Assembly: GCA_017399165.1 (NCBI GenBank)
Contig: JAFQEF010000065.1
Coordinates: forward strand, 1-35,153
Direction: 5' to 3'
DNA from: Akkermansia sp.
Lineage (GTDB): Bacteria; Verrucomicrobiota; Verrucomicrobiia; Verrucomicrobiales; Akkermansiaceae
Length of the DNA: 35,153 nt
Each line of letters opens with the position of its first letter. Within the stretch, counting starts at the first letter, position 1. The notes beneath the pieces were generated by a model. That model did no database searches. It was not told where the DNA came from and saw only the letters and a list, made by a program, of their open reading frames with translations. Shown one piece after another: positions 30,517-35,153 of the stretch. Made by a program: the position numbers and the translations under genes.

Positions 30517-31119
30517 TCACTTATTAACGCGCAGCAGGATAATGCGCTGGGAGAAACGGGGGTCGGCAGATTCCATTTTAATGACCAAGCGGTTGCGGAG
30601 CCGTTTGGCGGTGGATTTGGGGGTAACGGTAACGGTGTACTCGCCCTTGCGCTTGCCTTTGGCGGCGTCGTAAATGAAGTCCTCGCCCTCGAGCCCGGCT
30701 TGTTTGAGGGCTTTAACGGGGGAGCCGGCGGGCACGGTAATGCGCAGCACCTTGGGGGTGGGGGCCTCGCCCACCTTCCAGATGAGGGCAGCGGGGGAGA
30801 AGATGACGGCCTGCGGCACATCAAACTTCATGGTAAGGGTGGTGGTTTTGCCATCTGCCGTGGTGGCGGATATTGTTTTCTCTACCGAGGCATCAAAGGC
30901 GGAAGTATCCACCACGGCGGTAAGCTTGTTGCCGCTGACGGATACCGTGGTGCAGTCGCAATGCGGTTTGGCCTTGGTGATGGCGGCGTCTGCCTCAAAC
31001 ACGAGGGTGGTTTGCTGCTGGCCGTAGCGGAGCTTAACGCTTTGCGTGGGCTTGGCAAAGCCTGCCATGGCAGGGCATGCAACAGCTAAGGTAAGAGCGA
31101 GGGCAACAAGGGGTTTCAT
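30517..31119 (-). CDS. Secreted DUF1573-like protein
   Basis: The 200-residue protein has a signal peptide (cleavage after AMA, about residue 19) and no later membrane segment. Residues about 28-125 follow the DUF1573 Ig-like plan: a strand TTLVFEADA, the characteristic cysteine pair PHCDCTTV (C54, C56), NKLTAVVDTSAF and KTISATTADG. The second half continues with beta strands (PKVLRITVPAG, GEYTVTVTP) and ends in LLRVNK. DUF1573 domains are common in secreted proteins of Bacteroidota and Verrucomicrobiota; the role is unknown. It follows lspA by 2 bp and is likely translated from the same mRNA. Confidence 0.75.
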   Translation of the reverse strand: MKPLVALALTLAVACPAMAGFAKPTQSVKLRYGQQQTTLVFEADAAITKAKPHCDCTTVSVSGNKLTAVVDTSAFDASVEKTISATTADGKTTTLTMKFDVPQAVIFSPAALIWKVGEAPTPKVLRITVPAGSPVKALKQAGLEGEDFIYDAAKGKRKGEYTVTVTPKSTAKRLRNRLVIKMESADPRFSQRIILLRVNK

Positions 31120-31121
31120 GC

Positions 31122-31730
31122 TTATTGGTCTGCCTTTTCAGGCGTTTGCTTGGGTTCAAAAAAGGAGGCAATGAGGAAGAGCCCGGCGGCAATGCACACG
31201 CAGGAATCTGCCACATTGAAGGCAGGCCAGTGGTAGCCGTTGGGGAACATCTCGGTCTTAATCCACGGGAAGGAGAAGTCCAAAAAATCTACCACATAAC
31301 CATTGGCAAAGTTCTCAAAGAAGCTGAGGGACTCTGCCCCTTTGAGCCAAAAGCCCTGCAAGAGGCGATCCGTCATGTTACCGAGCACCCCGGCCATAAT
31401 GCACACCCAGGCAGCCTTAAGGATGCGGGTTTGGAAGAAACCGCGGCGGTAGAATACCACCAGAGCCACCAAGGCGGCAATCTGAATGCTCAGGAACACG
31501 AAGGGAGCCCACACCGTGCCATCCCCCATGCCGAAGGCAACGCCTTGATTATGGGCACGCACCAGGTTGAAGTGGAAGAGCGAGCAATCTGTCACCACGG
31601 GCACTACATCCATATAGAAAAGATAGGGCTCATGGAAGTTGCAGACAATGCTCCATTTGGTCACTTGGTCCAGCACATACAGGGCTACAACCAGCAGTAT
31701 CAGAATAAGGGTGGTACGTTTTTGAGTCAT
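31122..31730 (-). CDS. lspA: Lipoprotein signal peptidase (signal peptidase II)
   Basis: LspA cleaves prolipoprotein signal peptides after lipidation, an aspartyl protease of the inner membrane. The 202-residue protein has four membrane helices. Conserved elements are LDQVTKW (20-26), the RAHNQGVAFGMG segment (58-69), GVLGNMTDRL with catalytic D121, VVDFLDF and FNVADSCVCI with catalytic D175. It is slightly longer than typical because of an extra loop (about 130-145) and an acidic tail. It lies between ileS upstream and the DUF1573-like gene downstream; ileS-lspA neighbourhood is common in bacteria. Confidence 0.96.
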   Translation of the reverse strand: MTQKRTTLILILLVVALYVLDQVTKWSIVCNFHEPYLFYMDVVPVVTDCSLFHFNLVRAHNQGVAFGMGDGTVWAPFVFLSIQIAALVALVVFYRRGFFQTRILKAAWVCIMAGVLGNMTDRLLQGFWLKGAESLSFFENFANGYVVDFLDFSFPWIKTEMFPNGYHWPAFNVADSCVCIAAGLFLIASFFEPKQTPEKADQ

Positions 31731-31746
31731 TTTGAATAAAGGGTTA

Positions 31747-31784
31747 AAAGCTCCCCGCCCGTGTGCGCGGGCGGGGAGTTAAAA
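31747..31784 (-). terminator. Hairpin terminator between ileS and lspA
   Basis: CTCCCCGCCCG (31751-31761) pairs with CGGGCGGGGAG (31768-31778), a perfect 11-bp GC-rich stem. On the minus strand it is followed by CTTTTAA, only four T residues, so partial read-through into lspA is likely. Confidence 0.7.
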
Positions 31785-31790
31785 GAGGCA

Positions 31791-34508
31791 TCAGCGGCAA
31801 ACGGCTGCGCAGCGCTCGCACAGGCCCTCCTCATTCACGGCGGGCTCATAGCGGCGGCAACGCGGGCACATGGCGTGCGGGGTCTTCTCTGCCGTGGCGG
31901 CAAGTTCTGCACCGCGCACCACCTTGAGGTCGGACACAATGAAGAAGGTTTTGGCAAACTCGGCATCCTCCAGCAGGGCAACCACGCGGGCATCTTCATC
32001 CTGCGGCAGGGTGAGGGTTACCACAGCCTCATTGTTCTTGTTGAAGGCCTTGGCTTTAATTTGAGCCTCAATGGCAATTTGGATGGCACCTTTAATTTGC
32101 TGCAAGCGGGCAAAGGTAGCGGTGTAGCCTTTGTCGAAGGCGGGGTCTGCGGTGGGGAAGTCCTGCTCGTGCACGGAGTCCGTGTGGCCGGCGTGCTCCC
32201 AAGCCTCCTCTGCCGTGTAGGCCAGAATGGGGGCCAGCAAGCGCACCAATACATCGAACACGCGGCTGATGGCATACTGACGGCTCAAGCGGCGGGTGCT
32301 GCTTGCGGCGTCGCAATACAGGCTGTCTTTGGTGATGTCGATGTACAAGGCAGACAAGTCATTGGTGCAGAAATGATTGATAGCCATGAACACCTTGCGG
32401 AACTCATAAGCGTCGTACGCGGCGCGCACCTCATTGATGAGGGAGTTGCTGCGCTCCAGAATCCAGGCATCCAACGGATCGAGGGTGGCGGGCTGCTCGC
32501 CCGTGTAGCCCTTGAGGTTGGCCAGCAGAATGCGCAGGGTGTTACGCAGGCGGCGGTAGGGGTCCGTAATCTGCTTGAAGAGGTCCTCACCAAAGGGTAC
32601 CTCGTTCTGCCAGTCTACGGAGCTTACCCACAGGCGCACGATGTCTGCACCGTACTTCTCATAGAAATACTTGGCGTTGGTGGGTTTGGTGTAGGTACCC
32701 TGGGCGCTCTTGGAGAGCTTGGAGCGGTCCTGATTCACCACGAAGGCGTGGGTGAGCACCTTTTTGTACGGGGCAACACCGCGCCAGGCGCAAGAGAGCA
32801 TGAGCGAGCTTTGGAACCAGCCGCGGTGCTGGTCTGTAGCCTCCAGGTACACATCGCAGGGGGCATGCAGCTCGGGGTGCTCCTCCAGCACGGATACGTG
32901 GGAGCAACCGGAGTCAATCCATACGTCGAGCGTGTCCTTGCCCTTCTTGAGGTTGGTGGGCAGGCCGAGTTTCTCGCACAATTGGGCATCCGTAAGCTCA
33001 AACCAAATGTTGGTGCCGTGCTCTGCCACAAGGTCTGCCACCTTGTTGACAATTTCAGCGGTGAGCACGGGTTTGTCATTCTCATCAAAGAAGACGGGCA
33101 GCGGCACACCCCAAGTACGCTGGCGAGAGATACACCAGTCCGGGCGGGCCTCTACGGTGCTGTAAATGCGGTTGCGGCCCCAAGCGGGCAGCCACTCCGT
33201 CTTGTCGATTTGCTCTAAGGCTTGGCCGCGCAATTTCTCCATGCTGATGAAGAACTGCTTAACGGCACGGAAGATGATGGGGGTTTTGGAGCGCCAGCAG
33301 TGCGGGTATTGGTGGGTGAACTCCTCACGGCCCAACAGGCGGTTGCCCTCTACCAGCAGGGTGATGATGTCCTCATTGCACTTGAACACATGCTTGCCTA
33401 CCAAGTGCGGCAGGCCGCACTCTGCGGTATAGTTGCCGTCGTCATCCACCGGGGAGAGCACGGGCAAGCCATATGCCATGCCGGCAATGTAGTCATCCGC
33501 ACCGTGGCCGGGGGCAATGTGCACGGCGCCGGTACCGGCATCCGTGGTTACATATGCGGCATTGATGATGAGGGACTCGCGGTCCAGGAAGGGGTGACGG
33601 GCGGTGCGTTTCTCCAGCTCGCTGCCCACAAAGGTGGCAAGCTCCTCTTGCAGCACCCAACCGGTCTTGGCGGTGAAGGTTTCGATAAGCTCACGCACCA
33701 CAATAAACTTGCGCTCTGCGCCGTCCTTGGCGTAGCGGCCCACAATGTAGGTGAAATCCGGGTTAAGAGCAATGGCAAGGTTGCTGGGGAGGGTCCACGG
33801 TGTGGTGGTCCAAATGACCATCTCACAATCCTCTACTCCCTTCACGGCTCCATCCATCTTGAAACCAACGTAAATGGCGGTGGAGGTATCCTCCATGTAC
33901 TCCACCTCTGCCTCTGCCAAGGCGGTGTGGTGGGCGTAGCTCCACTGCACGGGTTTCATGGACTGGTAGACGGCACCACTCTCTACCAACTTGGCAAATA
34001 CGCGCAGAATGCCGGCCTCATACTTGGGGTACATGGTGACATAGGGGTTGAACCAGTCACCGAACACGCCGAGGCGGCGGAAGGATTGGCGCTGTTGGTC
34101 CAGATAGCCCAGAGCAAACTCCGTGCAACGACGGCGGATTTCTGCGGGCTCCAGCCCCTGGTGCTCTTTTACTACCTTGGCCTCAATGGGCAAGCCGTGG
34201 CAGTCCCAACCGGGGATAAAGGGGGCATAGTAGCCGCTCATCGTTTTGCTCTTCACGATAAAGTCTTTAAGCACCTTGTTAAGGCCGGTACCCATGTGAA
34301 CATCGCCGTTAGCAAAGGGAGGGCCGTCGTGCAATATGAATGTAGGCGCACCCTGGGCTTTGCGGCGGCTCGTAATTCGCTCGTAAAGCTTCTCGTTCTC
34401 CCATTTTTCAAGACGAGCCGGCTCCTTGGTGGTAAGGTCACCACGCATGGGGAACGTGGTATCCGGCAGGAAGATGGTGTCTTTATAGCTCTTTGCAGGT
34501 GTGCTCAT
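31791..34508 (-). CDS. ileS: Isoleucyl-tRNA synthetase
   Basis: A class I synthetase that charges tRNA-Ile. The 905-residue protein has the HIGH-type signature DGPPFANGDVHMGTGLNK (61-78, HMGT at 71-74), an inserted editing domain (about 200-390) with WTTTPWTLPSN, and the KMSKS loop as KLSKS at 597-601. The C-terminal anticodon-binding region is followed by a zinc-binding tail with CPRC and CERC pairs (about 880-903), as in E. coli-type IleRS. The promoter lies immediately upstream with the -10 nine bases from the ATG. The identification is certain. Confidence 0.97.
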   Translation of the reverse strand: MSTPAKSYKDTIFLPDTTFPMRGDLTTKEPARLEKWENEKLYERITSRRKAQGAPTFILHDGPPFANGDVHMGTGLNKVLKDFIVKSKTMSGYYAPFIPGWDCHGLPIEAKVVKEHQGLEPAEIRRRCTEFALGYLDQQRQSFRRLGVFGDWFNPYVTMYPKYEAGILRVFAKLVESGAVYQSMKPVQWSYAHHTALAEAEVEYMEDTSTAIYVGFKMDGAVKGVEDCEMVIWTTTPWTLPSNLAIALNPDFTYIVGRYAKDGAERKFIVVRELIETFTAKTGWVLQEELATFVGSELEKRTARHPFLDRESLIINAAYVTTDAGTGAVHIAPGHGADDYIAGMAYGLPVLSPVDDDGNYTAECGLPHLVGKHVFKCNEDIITLLVEGNRLLGREEFTHQYPHCWRSKTPIIFRAVKQFFISMEKLRGQALEQIDKTEWLPAWGRNRIYSTVEARPDWCISRQRTWGVPLPVFFDENDKPVLTAEIVNKVADLVAEHGTNIWFELTDAQLCEKLGLPTNLKKGKDTLDVWIDSGCSHVSVLEEHPELHAPCDVYLEATDQHRGWFQSSLMLSCAWRGVAPYKKVLTHAFVVNQDRSKLSKSAQGTYTKPTNAKYFYEKYGADIVRLWVSSVDWQNEVPFGEDLFKQITDPYRRLRNTLRILLANLKGYTGEQPATLDPLDAWILERSNSLINEVRAAYDAYEFRKVFMAINHFCTNDLSALYIDITKDSLYCDAASSTRRLSRQYAISRVFDVLVRLLAPILAYTAEEAWEHAGHTDSVHEQDFPTADPAFDKGYTATFARLQQIKGAIQIAIEAQIKAKAFNKNNEAVVTLTLPQDEDARVVALLEDAEFAKTFFIVSDLKVVRGAELAATAEKTPHAMCPRCRRYEPAVNEEGLCERCAAVCR

Positions 34509-34517
34509 ACGCGCGGA

Positions 34518-34546
34518 AGTTTACACCCTTATTCCCCTATTGTCAA
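34518..34546 (-). promoter_or_regulatory. Promoter of ileS, probably leaderless
   Basis: On the minus strand TTGACA (34546-34541), a 17-bp spacer and TAAACT (34523-34518). Nine bases separate the -10 from the ATG at 34508, leaving at most two or three untranslated bases. Confidence 0.6.
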
Positions 34547-34925
34547 TCTTATTGTGATATTTAGATTTATTACGATTACCGAAATGTCACTTTTTCACGT
34601 GTACAAAGTCAATTTTCACCAAAAAGAGTTCAATATAATGCATAGCGCCCCTAACATTACAGGACGGTGAAAACAATATAACAGGAAATATCACAAATGT
34701 GTTACAAGAGCACAGGGCAAACGCATTAGGAATATGACACTTTCTTCAGATTGACAATTTACAAAGTTATCGAATTTACAGGCTCTTATATAAATATTCA
34801 TCAGCTGAAAGCAAATATAAGGCCTTATCTTTTCTCGGCTACATAGCGAGAGAAACATGTTTTTGCGCAATGCTGAGCCCATAAAACCTCGTGCTGCACT
34901 CAGGCCGATGTTTTATTCTAAAATT
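34547..34925. other. AT-rich intergenic region without a supported gene
   Basis: No convincing coding sequence is seen; the longest frame (minus strand 34691-34882) has no start signal and no recognisable content. A perfect TTGACA at 34751-34756 has only a weak -10 at the right distance. The low G+C and the position before a structured RNA suggest a promoter-bearing upstream region for the next gene to the right. Confidence 0.5.
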
Positions 34926-34929
34926 GTAA

Positions 34930-35137
34930 ATGGGGGACCCGGTTAATTAAATGTGGTAACATGCGGCTGTTCGGAGTAAAATCCGAGCCGACGGAGAGGC
35001 TTGTCGAAGTTAGCTACTCTTGACAAGCCGGCTGGGGGTACACCCGTCTAGGGAACAAGGGAAGAAGAACTTCCCGATTAGAAGTATGGGTCACCCCAGC
35101 CCCTCCATAGTGGAGGCTCCGCGATTCGTCTCGAATA
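34930..35137 (+). ncRNA. Structured 5' leader RNA of unassigned class (candidate riboswitch or attenuator)
   Basis: At least six helices can be drawn. CGGCT/AGCCG (34964-34968 with 34986-34990) is extended by CGGA/TCCG. GGCTTGTC/GACAAGCC pairs 34998-35005 with 35022-35029. GGCTGGGG/CCCCAGCC (35030-35037 with 35094-35101) encloses ACCC/GGGT and the hairpin GGGAAG/CTTCCC (35059-35064 with 35070-35075). CCTCCA/TGGAGG pairs 35102-35107 with 35111-35116. A long-range stem CGGAG/CTCCG (34992-34996 with 35117-35121) closes these into a multi-branch junction. A last hairpin ATTCG/CGAAT (35124-35136) abuts the ribosome-binding site. I compared it mentally with the common riboswitch signatures (TPP, FMN, cobalamin, SAM, lysine, glycine, c-di-AMP and others) and none fits. 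The gene it controls lies beyond the window. Confidence 0.6.
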
Positions 35138-35140
35138 ATT

Positions 35141-35147
35141 GAAAGGA
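35141..35147 (+). promoter_or_regulatory. Shine-Dalgarno of a gene starting beyond the window
   Basis: GAAAGGA lies 5 bases after the last leader hairpin and 6 bases before the window end, so a start codon is expected at or just after 35154. A clear Shine-Dalgarno is rare in this window, which points to translational control by the preceding structure. Confidence 0.5.
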
Positions 35148-35153
35148 CTAAAC

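Noticed and set aside
34691..34882. 63-residue open frame on the minus strand
   Set aside because: No start signal, AT-rich random composition and no recognisable content.
34930..35153. Match of the terminal RNA to the c-di-AMP (ydaO) riboswitch
   Set aside because: GGGGGACCC on the plus strand and AGCTAACTTCG on the minus strand resemble parts of that motif, but they lie on opposite strands and the rest does not fit.

Overview
The window looks like a gut-type Verrucomicrobiota chromosome, most probably close to Akkermansia. This rests on moderately high G+C coding sequence, a secreted family-84 N-acetylglucosaminidase, a giant verrucomicrobial-style autotransporter, frequent lack of Shine-Dalgarno sequences, and scattered Sel1, ankyrin and DUF4143 genes. 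The taxon call is an inference from gene content; no rRNA is present.

Layout. Positions 1-540 hold a nested palindromic repeat element flanked by about 104-bp direct repeats. Positions 575-3410 hold a three-repeat exported protein, a Sel1-type membrane protein, an unknown anchored protein, and a miniature internally deleted copy of the Sel1 gene. A small SRP RNA gene lies at 3596-3694. A leftward operon (6594-3713) encodes an LpxR-like lipid A deacylase, ResB and CcsA. An ankyrin gene and then the purine block purC-purS-purL-purQ run rightward from 6782 to 12995. Inside that block, between purL and purQ, sits a compact 479-bp element encoding an S23-type four-helix-bundle protein. A second insertion-like unit at 13130-14802 carries a DUF4143 ATPase flanked by two arrays of an 18-bp repeat with an exact 33-bp period.

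From 14868 to 22595 almost everything is leftward: secG, panD, nth, a small lipoprotein, two coiled-coil membrane proteins, pnp with a structured leader, and a bifunctional NAD(P)H-hydrate repair enzyme. Rightward at 22797-26317 a HAD phosphatase is translationally coupled to the GH84 enzyme. Convergent to that are a 1337-residue autotransporter, a secreted DUF1573-like protein, lspA and ileS. The window ends in a roughly 200-nt highly structured leader RNA of a class I could not assign, ending in a ribosome-binding site for a gene just outside the window.

How the genes work together: most are housekeeping functions (purine synthesis, isoleucyl-tRNA charging, lipoprotein maturation, secretion, RNA decay, cytochrome c maturation) and some concern the envelope (lipid A trimming, autotransporter, glycan hydrolysis). 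The most interesting accessory features are the heptanucleotide-repeat family associated with the S23 gene, the 33-bp-period arrays around the ATPase, two gene remnants formed by deletion at or near short repeats, the unassigned leader RNA, and a recurring promoter arrangement that predicts leaderless mRNAs.
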